A stretch of DNA of 61,022 bases from Clostridiales bacterium (GCA_019419995.1 JAHZHZ010000014.1:1-61022); one strand, 5' to 3'. Counted from the stretch's first letter, positions 6,625 to 16,442 are shown. The notes: generated by a model not told the origin, from the letters alone. Translations and numbers: made by a program.

Positions 6625-9372
6625 TTACTGACCGTCGCCGGCTACACGACCACAGCAATTTTTATATTTTTTGCCACTCCCACAGGGGCAGGAATCGTTG
6701 CGGCCCACCTTGACCCGGGCCTTCGCAGGCGCCTTCTTTTCCGGCTCCGCGCCTCCGTGCGTAGCTGCAACGGGCTGCGCCACCTGACGGCGCTCCACGG
6801 GCTTAGCCACCACCGTAAAGTACAGACGGCGCACGGTATCTTCCTGAATGAGGTGACTCATCTCCTCAAACATGTCGTAGCCTTCCCGCTCATACTCGAT
6901 CAGCGGATTCCTTTGTCCATAGGCCCGCAGACCGATGCCGTCCCGCAATTCAGTCATAGCATCGATGTGATCCATCCAACGCCGGTCCACACTGCCCAGC
7001 AGCGCCACGCGTTCAAATTCACGCATATCCAGATTGGCCTCGGCCCACATCTTTTCACGCTGGGCATAGATCAGATCTGCCCGGGCGCACAGAGCCTGAA
7101 CCAGATCTTTTTTCAAATGTTCCTTCAGTCCTTCATAGGCCTGTCTAACACCTTCCCGATCCACACACAACTTTTCCAGGTACTCCGAAAGACCTGTAAT
7201 ATCCCAGCTGTCCGGATTGCCTTCGTCGCCCACATGTCGGTTGACTGCCTCGGTGATCAGGGTGTCGCGCATCTGCATGACCCTCTGATGCATATCCTCG
7301 CCCTCCAGTACCTGGCGGCGCTGGCCATAGATCACTTCGCGCTGTTTGTTCATCACCTCATCATATTTGAGCACCTGAAGGCGGATATCATAATTTCGAC
7401 CTTCCACGCGTTTCTGGGCATTTTCAATCTGCTTGGAAACCATAGAAAATTCAATGGCCTCCTCCTTTTCTCCTCCCGCCAGTTTTTCCAGCATGGGGCG
7501 GAAGCGATCGGAACCAAACAAGCGCATCAGATCATCTTCAAAAGAGATAAAGAATTGGCTGGAACCTGGATCTCCCTGGCGTCCGGCACGACCTCGCAGC
7601 TGGTTATCGATGCGACGGGATTCATGACGCTCGGTACCGATAATGTGCAATCCACCCAGCTTCACCACTTCATCATGGCCAGCTTGCGTCTCTTTTGAAA
7701 ACTTTTCCAGATAGTCCCGGAACACCTTGCGAGCTTCCAAAACCTCTTCAGGCACATGCTCATTAAAACCCATGGCATCCTCGATGACCATTTCCTCATA
7801 GCCCGCCAAGCGCATTTGCTTACGGGCCAGAAATTCAGCATTGCCGCCCAGCAGAATATCTGTTCCTCGCCCGGCCATGTTGGTGGCAATGGTCACCGCT
7901 CCCACCTTGCCCGCCTGAGCCACGATTTCTGCTTCCTTTTCGTGGAACTTGGCGTTGAGCACCACGTGGGGAATGCCCCTCAGCTCCAGCATCTTGCCCA
8001 GCATCTCGCTTTTTTCCACGGATACAGTACCCACCAGCACCGGCTGGCCTGTGGCATGGCGCTTTTCAATTTCGTCCACCACGGCCCGATATTTGGCCTT
8101 CTGCGTGATGAACACCGCATCGTTCATGTCGTTGCGGATCATGGGGCGGTTGGTGGGAATCTGCACAATGTCCAGCTTGTAGATGCCGTTGAATTCCTCC
8201 TCCTCGGTCTTGGCGGTACCGGTCATACCCGAGAGTTTGTGGTACATTCGGAAATAATTCTGGAAGGTGATTGTGGCCAGAGTCTTGTTCTCCCGCTCTA
8301 CCTTGACTCCTTCCTTAGCCTCAATAGCCTGATGCAATCCATCGGAATAGCGGCGTCCCACCATCAGACGGCCTGTAAATTCATCTACTATGACTACCTG
8401 GCCATCCTTCACCACGTAGTCCACATCCCGCTTCATCATCTTGTGAGCCCGCAGTGCGCCCAGAATGTGGTGGTACAGCTCCTGATTCTGCGGATCGGTG
8501 AGGTTATCCACCTGAAAGAAGGCTTCCGCCTTGCGCACACCTTCCTCCGTCAGCGAAATGGTCTTGTCCTTATCATCCTTGGTGTAGTCCCCCGGTTCCA
8601 CTACCTGGCCCTCTTTGTCCAGCTTGCACTCTTTCAGGCCCCGGGCCACAAACTGATTCGCACGTGAATACAGTTCCGTGGACTTTTCGCCCCGACCGGA
8701 GATAATCAGCGGCGTTCTGGCCTCATCGATGAGAATGGAGTCCACTTCATCCACGATGGCAAATTCCAATCCCCGCTGCACCAGGTTCTCTTTATAAGTG
8801 ACCATGTTATCCCTGAGATAATCAAAGCCAAATTCATTGTTGGTTCCGTAGGTAATATCAGCATTATAAGCTACCTGCCGCTCCGCCGGCGTCATATCGT
8901 GCACAATCAGGCCCACGCTCAATCCCAGGAAGCGATAAACCTTTCCCATCCATTCGCTTTGAAACTTGGCCAGGTAATCATTGACAGTGACAATGTGCAC
9001 GCCCTTGCCCGGCAATGCGTTTAAAATAGCTGGCAGAGTCGCGGTAAGAGTCTTGCCCTCGCCGGTCTTCATCTCAGCAATGCGCCCCTGATGGAGTACA
9101 ATGGCACCGATGAGCTGTACATCAAAGGGTCGCTGGCCCAATACACGTACCGCCGCCTCCCTGGACAGGGCATACGTTTCAGGTAACAACTCATCCAATG
9201 AGGTACCGCCTCTGGCCTGCTGACGCAGCTCCTCCAGTTTACCACGCAACTCCTCATCGCTCATTTTTTGCATCTGGGGCTCCAGTGCATTGATTTTATC
9301 TACAATCTTTCTTATCTTCTTTAATTCCGCTTCGTTGGAACCGGAAAGTATCTTCTTCAGGAAATCCAGCAT
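6625..9372 (-). CDS. secA: Preprotein translocase ATPase SecA
   Basis: A 915-residue motor that drives proteins through SecYEG. The first nucleotide-binding fold has MKTGEGKT (Walker A, about 105) and AIVDEVDSILIDEARTP (Walker B). The preprotein cross-linking domain, the second fold with GTDILLGGNAEF and RGRAGRQGDPG, and the helical scaffold follow. The C-terminus ends in the zinc/SecB-type motif CPCGSGKKYKNCC. Full length, intact, ATG start with GGAGG upstream and its own promoter. It is followed by prfB on the same strand, a common pairing. No second secA is visible. Confidence 0.98.
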   Translation of the reverse strand: MLDFLKKILSGSNEAELKKIRKIVDKINALEPQMQKMSDEELRGKLEELRQQARGGTSLDELLPETYALSREAAVRVLGQRPFDVQLIGAIVLHQGRIAEMKTGEGKTLTATLPAILNALPGKGVHIVTVNDYLAKFQSEWMGKVYRFLGLSVGLIVHDMTPAERQVAYNADITYGTNNEFGFDYLRDNMVTYKENLVQRGLEFAIVDEVDSILIDEARTPLIISGRGEKSTELYSRANQFVARGLKECKLDKEGQVVEPGDYTKDDKDKTISLTEEGVRKAEAFFQVDNLTDPQNQELYHHILGALRAHKMMKRDVDYVVKDGQVVIVDEFTGRLMVGRRYSDGLHQAIEAKEGVKVERENKTLATITFQNYFRMYHKLSGMTGTAKTEEEEFNGIYKLDIVQIPTNRPMIRNDMNDAVFITQKAKYRAVVDEIEKRHATGQPVLVGTVSVEKSEMLGKMLELRGIPHVVLNAKFHEKEAEIVAQAGKVGAVTIATNMAGRGTDILLGGNAEFLARKQMRLAGYEEMVIEDAMGFNEHVPEEVLEARKVFRDYLEKFSKETQAGHDEVVKLGGLHIIGTERHESRRIDNQLRGRAGRQGDPGSSQFFISFEDDLMRLFGSDRFRPMLEKLAGGEKEEAIEFSMVSKQIENAQKRVEGRNYDIRLQVLKYDEVMNKQREVIYGQRRQVLEGEDMHQRVMQMRDTLITEAVNRHVGDEGNPDSWDITGLSEYLEKLCVDREGVRQAYEGLKEHLKKDLVQALCARADLIYAQREKMWAEANLDMREFERVALLGSVDRRWMDHIDAMTELRDGIGLRAYGQRNPLIEYEREGYDMFEEMSHLIQEDTVRRLYFTVVAKPVERRQVAQPVAATHGGAEPEKKAPAKARVKVGRNDSCPCGSGKKYKNCCGRVAGDGQ

Positions 9373-9407
9373 TTAGCAACCTCCACATGTTTGAAGTTTC
9401 GCTTATT

Positions 9408-9436
9408 AGTATAGCAAGTTTTTGGCAATTTGACAA
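9408..9436 (-). promoter_or_regulatory. secA: Promoter of secA
   Basis: On the minus strand TTGTCA, a 17-base spacer and TATACT with the extended TGC. It sits in the short gap after the transglutaminase gene, and its -35 touches the hairpin at 9435-9457. Confidence 0.75.
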
Positions 9437-9457
9437 CCGCGGCAATATGCCGCGGTT
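9435..9457 (-). terminator. GC-rich hairpin after the transglutaminase gene
   Basis: Perfect nine-base arms AACCGCGGC and GCCGCGGTT enclose a five-base loop. No U-run follows, so termination is uncertain. The 3' arm abuts the secA -35. Confidence 0.45.
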
Positions 9458-9467
9458 CTCGTTGTCC

Positions 9468-11981
9468 TTAGGGAATCCGTTCAAAATCACCGATACCCCG
9501 GAACATGCGGCGCAAATGGAAGCGCCACCGCTCACTCCTTCTCATGCTGTCAAGGAAATGCAGATAAGCATTTTTTCCCCATTCCAACGCTTCACTGGGA
9601 ATCTCCCGACCAGAATAGCAACCATGGGCCAGAGCCAGAGCAAAGCGTTCAAAATCACGGTTGGGCATGTTCAACGTCGCTCGCTGTGCAAAGATTTGAG
9701 GGGTCTCGCCGTTGAGGGGCACCTGGCCCAGTTGTGCCAGGAGCGTTAAAATCGCCCGATACAGAATCAGCGCCGCTATCGTAGCATCTGCTGCCATACC
9801 GCTCATCACCAGAGGATCCGTTTCTTGCAGCCTATGACGCGCCCACAATATAACCAATGCAATCATTGCCAGCAGTGCAAGTACCCCCAGCAGGATCCAT
9901 AGCCAGCGGAAGCTTTCATTCCCGGAGCTATCATCCGGAGGAGGATTCTGAGAATCCTCGGGCGGTAGTTGCCCATTCTCCGGCGTGGGGCTAGGACTGG
10001 GCTCTCCTTCAGGCGGCAGTTGCCCGCCCTCCGGCGTGGGGCTGGGACTGGGCTCTCCCTCCGGCGGCAGTTGCCCGTCCTCCGGTGTGGGACTGGGACT
10101 GGGTTCTCCTTCAGGCGGCAGTTGCCCGTCCTCCGGCGCGGGACTGGGACTGGGTTCTCCCTCAGAGGCGTTTGATCCATCTGAATCGGAGGCATTGACG
10201 GCATCTGCCTCTCCACTGCCCCCATCAGACTGCATTTCACCCGCATCGGCGTCGGCTTCTCCATCCTCCGGTCGGCCAGCCTCACCCGTAGCACTTTGCT
10301 GAGGCGTACCCGCTTCGTCGCTCATTCCGCCACCATCGCCGTGAGCCTCCACGCTGCGGGCCGTGGGATCAAATGCCACCCAGCCGATACCGTTGAAGTA
10401 AACTTCTACCCAGGCATGGGCATTTTCTCCTGTAATGATGGTTTCGCCACCGGGCTGTGCTTGCACATAATAACCTTCGACATAACGACTGGGTAAGCCG
10501 GCAATGCGACATAGTACAGCCATGGCAGAAGCGTAATAACTGCAATAGCCCTCCCTAGATTCCAGCAGAAACCAGGAAACAAAATCACCATTGCCCTCAG
10601 GATAACCACCCTGAAGGGTATAGTGATAATTTTCTGCCAAATACCGCTCAATAGAAATGGCCTTTTGTGCTGCGTTGGCACTGTTCTGCGTCAGTTCCAT
10701 CGCCAGTGCATACACTTGAGCATCAATGCCCTCGGGCAGCGCCGTATAGTTGGAAAGCATCTGCTCATACCGGCCGTCGTTTTCATCCTGCCGCGCTTCC
10801 ACGGCAGAAATCAAAGCTTCGTCACTTTCGGGCAGATAGGCGGTAAATTCATATTGATCTCCCGCAGCCACATCTCTAGTAAGGAAAATTTCACCCGTAG
10901 AATTGTAATATACAGCATCCGCCAGACTCATATCAAAGTCTGTCATCAGCGCCGGCACAAAGAGCGTACTGGTACCACTTTCCAGCATTTCTACCGCCGC
11001 GCTACACTCATCAAAGCCTTCAATTTCCCCGGCATCTGCACCAAAAATTTCTCGGCGCACACCCCGATGGGTAAAATCATAGTACAGGTACCGGGCCTTT
11101 GCCTGATCGTCAATCCAGGAATAGCCCGTATAGCTGCGCTTAATGGTGCCCCGCAACAGCAGATCCTCATCGGTTTTTACCCGCATCACCACATCTTCCG
11201 TAGGTGTAGCCGGCCCACCCAACATTGCAACCACATCCGTGCCAATCATTCCCGCCCGGTCAAAGCCCTTTTCTCCGATGGAAAAGGCCACCCGTTCTTC
11301 CGTAAAGCGTACATAATCTTCCATCACACTGCGAATGCGCTGGGCAAGACTTTCCAGAGGTTCCCAAGTAGTTCTTCCTGAGGGCACCAACACAATAGCC
11401 AGTATAGACAATACGAGCCCAGGCACCATCAGAGCCGGGCGCACACCCTCCCTCCAACCACCAGAGGCCAAGCCAAAGGCCGCCACCCCGGCGGCAAGTC
11501 CGGGCAGCGCCTGCCAGATGGAAATAGCCTCGTCCACCGCCAGCGCGCAGATCACGGCCGCTAACATCACCATCAGAGCAAAGGGCGCACAGGAAGGTAT
11601 CCTGAGCAAACCTGAAAACAGTGCTGCGAGCAACAGGGCTGCGAGCATGGCCGCCCCTTTGCCCACCTCTGCATACCTGGCAAACAGCTCCTCGCTTTCA
11701 AGCTCTGGCAAAGCACGAACTGCAGCAATGATTTCAGGCAGATAGGTTGTCGCCAACAAGGCCAAACCCACAGCCAGTGCGACAACGGTGCCCACCAGCC
11801 ATCCCCTTCCCCGGCATGCCAGCTGAATCAACAGTGCTGCCACCAATGAAACCAGATAAACCGGCGCCCACGGCACATAAAATCCCATTGCCTCTACCGC
11901 CAGCAGGGAAGCACATCCAGCCATCAGTGCCGCCACAAGCGCCGTACATAGCGCGGGAAGCCATTGTTTAAATTGACTCAT
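9468..11981 (-). CDS. TgpA-like membrane transglutaminase
   Basis: An 837-residue protein. About seven N-terminal membrane segments (roughly 10-200) are followed by an extracellular part with a papain-like transglutaminase core. The catalytic Cys lies in SREGYCSYYASAMAVLCR and the His and Asp in ENAHAWVEVYFNGIGWVAFDPT. Next come an acidic linker with four 17-residue Pro/Ser repeats, a membrane segment (WLWILLGVLALLAMIALVIL) and a cytoplasmic DUF4129-like tail. This is the DUF3488/transglutaminase architecture that usually travels with DUF58 and MoxR genes, as here (MoxR-DUF58-TgpA, one strand, overlapping or close). The substrate is unknown; cross-linking or processing of cell-surface protein is an inference from the family. 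Confidence 0.9.
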   Translation of the reverse strand: MSQFKQWLPALCTALVAALMAGCASLLAVEAMGFYVPWAPVYLVSLVAALLIQLACRGRGWLVGTVVALAVGLALLATTYLPEIIAAVRALPELESEELFARYAEVGKGAAMLAALLLAALFSGLLRIPSCAPFALMVMLAAVICALAVDEAISIWQALPGLAAGVAAFGLASGGWREGVRPALMVPGLVLSILAIVLVPSGRTTWEPLESLAQRIRSVMEDYVRFTEERVAFSIGEKGFDRAGMIGTDVVAMLGGPATPTEDVVMRVKTDEDLLLRGTIKRSYTGYSWIDDQAKARYLYYDFTHRGVRREIFGADAGEIEGFDECSAAVEMLESGTSTLFVPALMTDFDMSLADAVYYNSTGEIFLTRDVAAGDQYEFTAYLPESDEALISAVEARQDENDGRYEQMLSNYTALPEGIDAQVYALAMELTQNSANAAQKAISIERYLAENYHYTLQGGYPEGNGDFVSWFLLESREGYCSYYASAMAVLCRIAGLPSRYVEGYYVQAQPGGETIITGENAHAWVEVYFNGIGWVAFDPTARSVEAHGDGGGMSDEAGTPQQSATGEAGRPEDGEADADAGEMQSDGGSGEADAVNASDSDGSNASEGEPSPSPAPEDGQLPPEGEPSPSPTPEDGQLPPEGEPSPSPTPEGGQLPPEGEPSPSPTPENGQLPPEDSQNPPPDDSSGNESFRWLWILLGVLALLAMIALVILWARHRLQETDPLVMSGMAADATIAALILYRAILTLLAQLGQVPLNGETPQIFAQRATLNMPNRDFERFALALAHGCYSGREIPSEALEWGKNAYLHFLDSMRRSERWRFHLRRMFRGIGDFERIP
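9961..10164 (-). repeat. Four tandem 51-bp units encoding Pro/Ser-rich 17-mers
   Basis: Units begin exactly at 9961, 10012, 10063 and 10114. Each encodes GEPSPSPxPExGQLPPE inside the transglutaminase linker. Near-identity of the units suggests recent expansion and likely copy-number variation between strains. Confidence 0.9.
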
Positions 11982-11997
11982 TTTGTTCCTCTATAGT

Positions 11998-13218
11998 CTA
12001 AACGTCAAACGGGGACTTGTCCCCTCCGGAATATTGTACATCCTTGCGAAGGGGCGTTTCCCCCTCCACAGTCCAGGGATCGACGCGCTCGACCTCCGCG
12101 CCCGCCATCTTCAGCATCTCCAGCATTTCCAGCGCATCCTCCCTGGGCGCATCGTAAACCCAGATCAGCTTGACCTGCACGCCCCTCTGTTGCATACGCA
12201 TGGCAATATCTGCTACCCGGGATGTAAGCCGAGAGGTTACCAGGATTGCACCACCTGTACGCTGCATGCGCTGAAAAACCAGCATCAGAATCTGTTCGTA
12301 GGGATAGGGGCTATCAAATTCCACTCGCATCAGGGCGTCCGCAAAGGCAGGCAGATCCATACCAGTGCGCCCCGGAATTTCTTGTGGCCGACGGCTCTGC
12401 AGAGGCATGCGCACCGGAAATCCAGCATCCAACTGTGCCCTAGCTGCCCCTAGCGCCGCCTCACAGATACAATCTTCTAACATCAGTTTTTGATCTCGCA
12501 GCGCTGCCATATCGCTTAAATCAGGTATGATCAACGTATCCGGGCGGGCGCTCTCCTCAAAGGTACGCACCATCAATTCCCGCTTGCGCAGGGATAGTTT
12601 CCAGTGGACCTTCTTCAACTCATCACCATCTTGCCACTTTCGGATATCTGAAGGAGAGGCGTTGTCCTCAGTGGCCCGAGACCGAAATTCCGGTCCCACA
12701 TCCGAGGGCTTGAGTTCCATTTTATCAATTTGCATGGGCTTGGGAAAAACTTCCATGCGCAGCGTCCGTTCATTGCACTTGCGGGAAAATTCAAACAGAC
12801 CGAACAAATCTCCCGCCGTAAGGCGTGCAACGCCTACTTCATAACTCCCCCGATGAGGACAGCGAATAACATTTCGATAGCTTCTGCGCACAAAGGGGAT
12901 TTCCCCCACGCTGATCTCCTGCCGCCCACCAATACCGCCGGGAACATTGAGCGCCACGCGCAAGCTGCCCGGAGGCAGAAGGGAGCGGTGTTCTACCGTC
13001 AGAATGGTCATAACCCGCTCGCCACGCACTACGCGGCCGCGCACGCCCTTAATATTTACCTTTACCGTCAACAGCGTCCACAGCGCCGAGACAAGGCAAA
13101 AGACTACCAACAGCAACAGAAGAAAAAACAAAGCGTAATATATGGACGTACCCGTAGCCAGGCCCGCCCCCAGCAGGGCAATCATTCCAGCTAAAATTCC
13201 AATCAGGCGCGCATTCAT
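11998..13218 (-). CDS. DUF58 domain protein
   Basis: A 406-residue protein with two N-terminal membrane segments (about 5-45) and a beta-rich region. The diagnostic DUF58 core is at about 195-225: PSDIRKWQDGDELKKVHWKL followed by RKRELMVRTFE. The C-terminal part resembles a von Willebrand A-like fold. It overlaps the end of the MoxR gene by four bases (ATGA), so the two are coupled, and the transglutaminase gene follows after 16 bases. In known cases MoxR ATPases act with DUF58/VWA proteins as chaperone-like pairs; the partner process here is inferred to be surface protein or envelope handling. Confidence 0.9.
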   Translation of the reverse strand: MNARLIGILAGMIALLGAGLATGTSIYYALFFLLLLLVVFCLVSALWTLLTVKVNIKGVRGRVVRGERVMTILTVEHRSLLPPGSLRVALNVPGGIGGRQEISVGEIPFVRRSYRNVIRCPHRGSYEVGVARLTAGDLFGLFEFSRKCNERTLRMEVFPKPMQIDKMELKPSDVGPEFRSRATEDNASPSDIRKWQDGDELKKVHWKLSLRKRELMVRTFEESARPDTLIIPDLSDMAALRDQKLMLEDCICEAALGAARAQLDAGFPVRMPLQSRRPQEIPGRTGMDLPAFADALMRVEFDSPYPYEQILMLVFQRMQRTGGAILVTSRLTSRVADIAMRMQQRGVQVKLIWVYDAPREDALEMLEMLKMAGAEVERVDPWTVEGETPLRKDVQYSGGDKSPFDV

Positions 13219-14162
13219 TTTACCTTCACCGGCACCTGAACGCCACCCAATACCCCTTGAAGCACCCGCTCTGCCGTCATGTTGCGCATGCGTGCTTCCG
13301 CTGAGAGCACCAACCGATGCGCCAGCACCGGCTCCGCCATCTTCTGCACGTCCTCAGGAATTACATAGTCGCGGCCGTCCAACAATGCACAAGCCTGCGC
13401 CGCCCGCAATAGCGAAATAGCCGCACGGGTGGATACCCCCAACTGCAGCGCCCCATTGCGCCGGGAAGCTGCGGCAATATTGGAAATGTATACCCGCACC
13501 TCCCGGGAGGTATGAACCCCCTCCACCGCCTGCTGAAGCCGCAGAATATCAGAACTGGTACAAATGGCCCGCAATTCTTCCATGGGCCGTTTCCCTGAAG
13601 TGTAACGTTCCAGTATATCCGTCTCTTCCTCCGCAGAAGGATATCCAATGGATACGCGCATAAAGAAGCGGTCCAACTGCGCCTCCGGCAGTGGATAAGT
13701 ACCCACAAAATCCACCGGGTTCTGGGTGGCTAGCACAATGAAGGGCTGAGGCATGGAATAGGTAGTGCCATCCACGGAAACCTGCCCTTCCTCCATCACT
13801 TCCAGCAGCGAGGACTGCGTCTTAGGGGAAGTGCGGTTGATCTCGTCAGCCAGGACAATTTGGCTCATGATCATGCCTGGCCGATATTCCAGTTCACCCG
13901 TCTTGAAATTTACAATTGAAAAACCCGTAATATCCGAAGGGGTAATATCCGGTGTAAACTGGATTCGCTTAAAGGAACAGTCCAGTGACCGAGCCAAAGC
14001 GCTGGCAAGCGTGGTCTTGCCTACGCCCGGAACATCCTCAATAAGCACATGCCCGCGGCAAAGTATGGCGATCATCATCAGCTCCACCGCGCTTTCCTTG
14101 CCTACAATTACCTTCCCTACGTTCTGCTTCAACAACTGCGCAAAGCGCTGCATAACCTGCAT
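13215..14162 (-). CDS. MoxR-family AAA+ ATPase
   Basis: About 315 residues, with EDVPGVGKTTLASALARSL (Walker A, about 40), VLADEINRTSPKTQSSLLEV (Walker B and sensor region) and VLATQNPVDFVGTYPLPEAQ (sensor 1). A C-terminal helical lid follows. This is the classic MoxR layout. The ATG at 14162 is chosen because GGAG lies eight bases before it; the longer frame to 14204 lacks such a site. First gene of a MoxR-DUF58-transglutaminase operon with its own promoter and a leader of about 165 bases that contains no recognised riboswitch. Confidence 0.93.
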   Translation of the reverse strand: MQVMQRFAQLLKQNVGKVIVGKESAVELMMIAILCRGHVLIEDVPGVGKTTLASALARSLDCSFKRIQFTPDITPSDITGFSIVNFKTGELEYRPGMIMSQIVLADEINRTSPKTQSSLLEVMEEGQVSVDGTTYSMPQPFIVLATQNPVDFVGTYPLPEAQLDRFFMRVSIGYPSAEEETDILERYTSGKRPMEELRAICTSSDILRLQQAVEGVHTSREVRVYISNIAAASRRNGALQLGVSTRAAISLLRAAQACALLDGRDYVIPEDVQKMAEPVLAHRLVLSAEARMRNMTAERVLQGVLGGVQVPVKVK

Positions 14163-14335
14163 AATTCGTTCTCCTTTGGATATACTGACATTTTTTAGAC
14201 GCAAATCAGGGATTTAAAGATTCCAATTTTGAAAACGTTTTATCCAACCACCCATAAAATTTCTCCGGGGATTCCCGCATCCCTGCGCAGAAAAGCGGGA
14301 TATACCGGCACTTTAAAGCCCATCTTCCTCATTTT

Positions 14336-14364
14336 AGTATAGCGATTTCTGTTTCGAATTACAA
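14336..14364 (-). promoter_or_regulatory. Promoter of the MoxR operon
   Basis: Minus strand TTGTAA, 17-base spacer, TATACT. It is divergent from the nnr promoter 30 bases away. Confidence 0.65.
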
Positions 14365-14391
14365 GAAAATCTCCACAATCAAGAACATTTG

Positions 14392-14400
14392 TGCTATAAT
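14392..14400 (+). promoter_or_regulatory. Extended -10 element upstream of nnr
   Basis: TGC followed by a perfect TATAAT. No clear -35, as expected for an extended -10 promoter. Confidence 0.6.
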
Positions 14401-14470
14401 ATTCATCGTAAAGTCTTATTTTTGCACGTTCCCGTATAGGAAAATCGGCCTATTTAGAAGGAGGGATTTC

Positions 14471-15973
14471 ATGCGAACGCTCATCGATCCTGAAGTAATG
14501 CGGCAATGTGAGGCCAAGTATTTTCAAAGCTCCGAAATCTCCTCCCGCGAGGTGATGGAACAGGCCGCCAAGGTTATTTTCTCGGCGATTGTCGAACGCT
14601 ATCCTCAGGCGCAGCGCATTTTTCTGGCCTGCGGCCCGGGTGGAAACGGAGGCGACGGTTATGCCTGTGCAAAGCTACTGTGGAAAGCCGGAAAAAAATG
14701 CCGCATATTTGCTGCAGATCCTGCCCGTTCTCCCGATGCCATTTACCACTGCGAACGCGCCCTCTCCGCAGGTATTCCCTTCTACGGTGCTGAAATGCTG
14801 GACCACTTTCCAGCTCCGGATCTGTGGGTGGATTGCCTCTACGGCACCGGGCTATCAAGATCGCCCTCTTTGGGCGCAGCCACGCTCATTCGCAGAATGA
14901 ATCGAGACAGGCAGCACGGGAGCAAGCTTGTCTGCGCCGATTTGCCTTCCGGACTCAACGGAAGTACCGGCGCGGCTTTTGAACCCTGCGCTCATGCTGA
15001 TCTGAGCATAGCCCTGCAATTGGCCAAGTATGGCCACTACCTGCAGGATGGGTTGGATATGTGCGGTGAAGTGCTGGTGCAGCCAGTGGGTTTTTCTTCT
15101 TCGGCCTTTCCCGCAGGGCTTCCAAGATTAATTGAGCCAGAGGATCTGCGTCCATTGTTTGAGCAGCGACGGCGCAACATTTACAAGGGCAGTTGTGGGC
15201 ATCTGCTGATTGTAGCCGGCTCCGTAGGCATGGCCGGCGCAGCCGCTCTGTGTGCCCGCGCCGCCCTGCGCAGCGGCACAGGGTTGGTGAGTATTGCCTG
15301 CCCTCAATCCATCGTTCCGGTTCTTCAGGTTTTGGCCCCCTGCGCCATGTGTATCCCTCTTCCGGAAGAGGTTGGTGCACTGTCGTCGGAAGCAGCCGTC
15401 GGCCTGGCTAACGCCCTCAGAGGTAAGAGTGCAGTGGTCACCGGATGCGGACTTTCCATGCGGGCTGCACCTGAAGTCATTCGAGCAATACTTTCCTGCG
15501 GCCTCCCGGCAGTCATCGACGCAGACGCCCTCAACATCATCGCCCGCAATCCCCAACTAACAGCCATGCTGGAGACCCACCATGTGCTCACACCTCATCC
15601 CGGGGAAGCGGCGCGGCTGTTGGGTCGCCCCAGCTCTCATCCTGTGGAAGATGCCAGGGCGCTGGCTGGTCTGGGGGCAACTGCAGTGCTTAAAGGCGCC
15701 AGCCGAGTCATTTCCGACGGAAAAGAATGTTATTTGAGCGCATCCGGTGCCTGTGGTATGGCCCGGGGCGGCTCAGGGGATGTATTTGCCGGGCTGTTGG
15801 GCGCACTGCTGGCAGAACACTCCCAGCGTAGCACAGTTCTCTCTGCAGCAGTAGCCTGCGAAATTCACGGCTTGGCCGGCCAGATCGCACAGAAAAGATT
15901 AGGGCCCCGGGGTATGAATTCTGGCGATTTGATCGATGCTCTGCCGGAAGTATTCCTTAATTATGTGGACTGA
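14471..15973 (+). CDS. nnr: Bifunctional NAD(P)H-hydrate epimerase / ADP-dependent dehydratase
   Basis: A 500-residue two-domain repair enzyme that restores damaged NAD(P)H hydrates. The N-terminal YjeF_N epimerase domain (about 1-215) shows LACGPGGNGGDGYACAKLL and the acidic DCLYGTGLSR segment. The C-terminal ribokinase-like dehydratase (about 225-500) shows GHLLIVAGSVGMAGAAALCA, HVLTPHPGEAARLLG and the ATP-site MARGGSGDVFAGLLGALLAE. The ATG follows a near-perfect AGGAGG. Full length for the fused form. The next gene starts inside its stop region, suggesting one transcript. Confidence 0.95.
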   Translation: MRTLIDPEVMRQCEAKYFQSSEISSREVMEQAAKVIFSAIVERYPQAQRIFLACGPGGNGGDGYACAKLLWKAGKKCRIFAADPARSPDAIYHCERALSAGIPFYGAEMLDHFPAPDLWVDCLYGTGLSRSPSLGAATLIRRMNRDRQHGSKLVCADLPSGLNGSTGAAFEPCAHADLSIALQLAKYGHYLQDGLDMCGEVLVQPVGFSSSAFPAGLPRLIEPEDLRPLFEQRRRNIYKGSCGHLLIVAGSVGMAGAAALCARAALRSGTGLVSIACPQSIVPVLQVLAPCAMCIPLPEEVGALSSEAAVGLANALRGKSAVVTGCGLSMRAAPEVIRAILSCGLPAVIDADALNIIARNPQLTAMLETHHVLTPHPGEAARLLGRPSSHPVEDARALAGLGATAVLKGASRVISDGKECYLSASGACGMARGGSGDVFAGLLGALLAEHSQRSTVLSAAVACEIHGLAGQIAQKRLGPRGMNSGDLIDALPEVFLNYVD

Positions 15974-16415
15974 AGCTGGGCCTCTGCGTCAAATGCGTGC
16001 CCAGGCGCGGTCTTTGCTCCCGCCCAGAGCTTTTCTGCGCCTCGATCGGAACGATTATTTGTTTGTCACCAATGCACCGGTTTTCGAACCTTCGCTCAGT
16101 GAAATACCGGGTTTTATTGCTCATAGACGAGGTTCCCTGCTATGCCTACTGCCAGATGCAAGCTGGGTTATGCGCCTGGAGCGTAAAAAGCCATTGTCAC
16201 CGGACTGGCTGTGCCAAAGTTTGCTGCGCTTCCGAAATGAGAAACCGGATTTGGACAATCTCAAGCTCTTTGCTCGCTGCGTAAGGGCGGCGGACAACCC
16301 GCTCCCTGAAGAGATGGCTTTCTGCCGTCAGGCTGTTGGTCAGCGTGCTGCCGTAGCATTGCGAGGCGGTTGCTCAGGCGGGCTCTATGCCTGCGCGCTA
16401 CTTCTAAGTCCCTGA
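15963..16415 (+). CDS. Hypothetical protein, 150 residues
   Basis: Not recognised. The ATG at 15963 overlaps the last codons of nnr, which implies translational coupling. The product begins MWTEAGPLRQMRAQARSLLP and has no membrane segment or signal peptide. It is rich in Arg and Leu and contains the odd cluster ALRGGCSGGLYACALLL at the C-terminus, the only markedly hydrophobic stretch. The MBL-fold hydrolase gene follows 27 bases later. Codon use is like its neighbours. It could be a lineage-specific partner of Nnr, but that is only a guess from position. Confidence 0.6.
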   Translation: MWTEAGPLRQMRAQARSLLPPRAFLRLDRNDYLFVTNAPVFEPSLSEIPGFIAHRRGSLLCLLPDASWVMRLERKKPLSPDWLCQSLLRFRNEKPDLDNLKLFARCVRAADNPLPEEMAFCRQAVGQRAAVALRGGCSGGLYACALLLSP

Positions 16416-16442
16416 ATCGTACCCAAAAAGGAGGTTTGATTT

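Noticed and set aside
6757..7698. A 313-codon frame antisense to secA
   Set aside because: It is His- and Leu-rich, as expected from the mirror of a biased gene, with no start signal.
9961..10164. CRISPR-like array
   Set aside because: The 51-bp units are contiguous with no spacers and lie in frame inside a protein; no cas genes are present.
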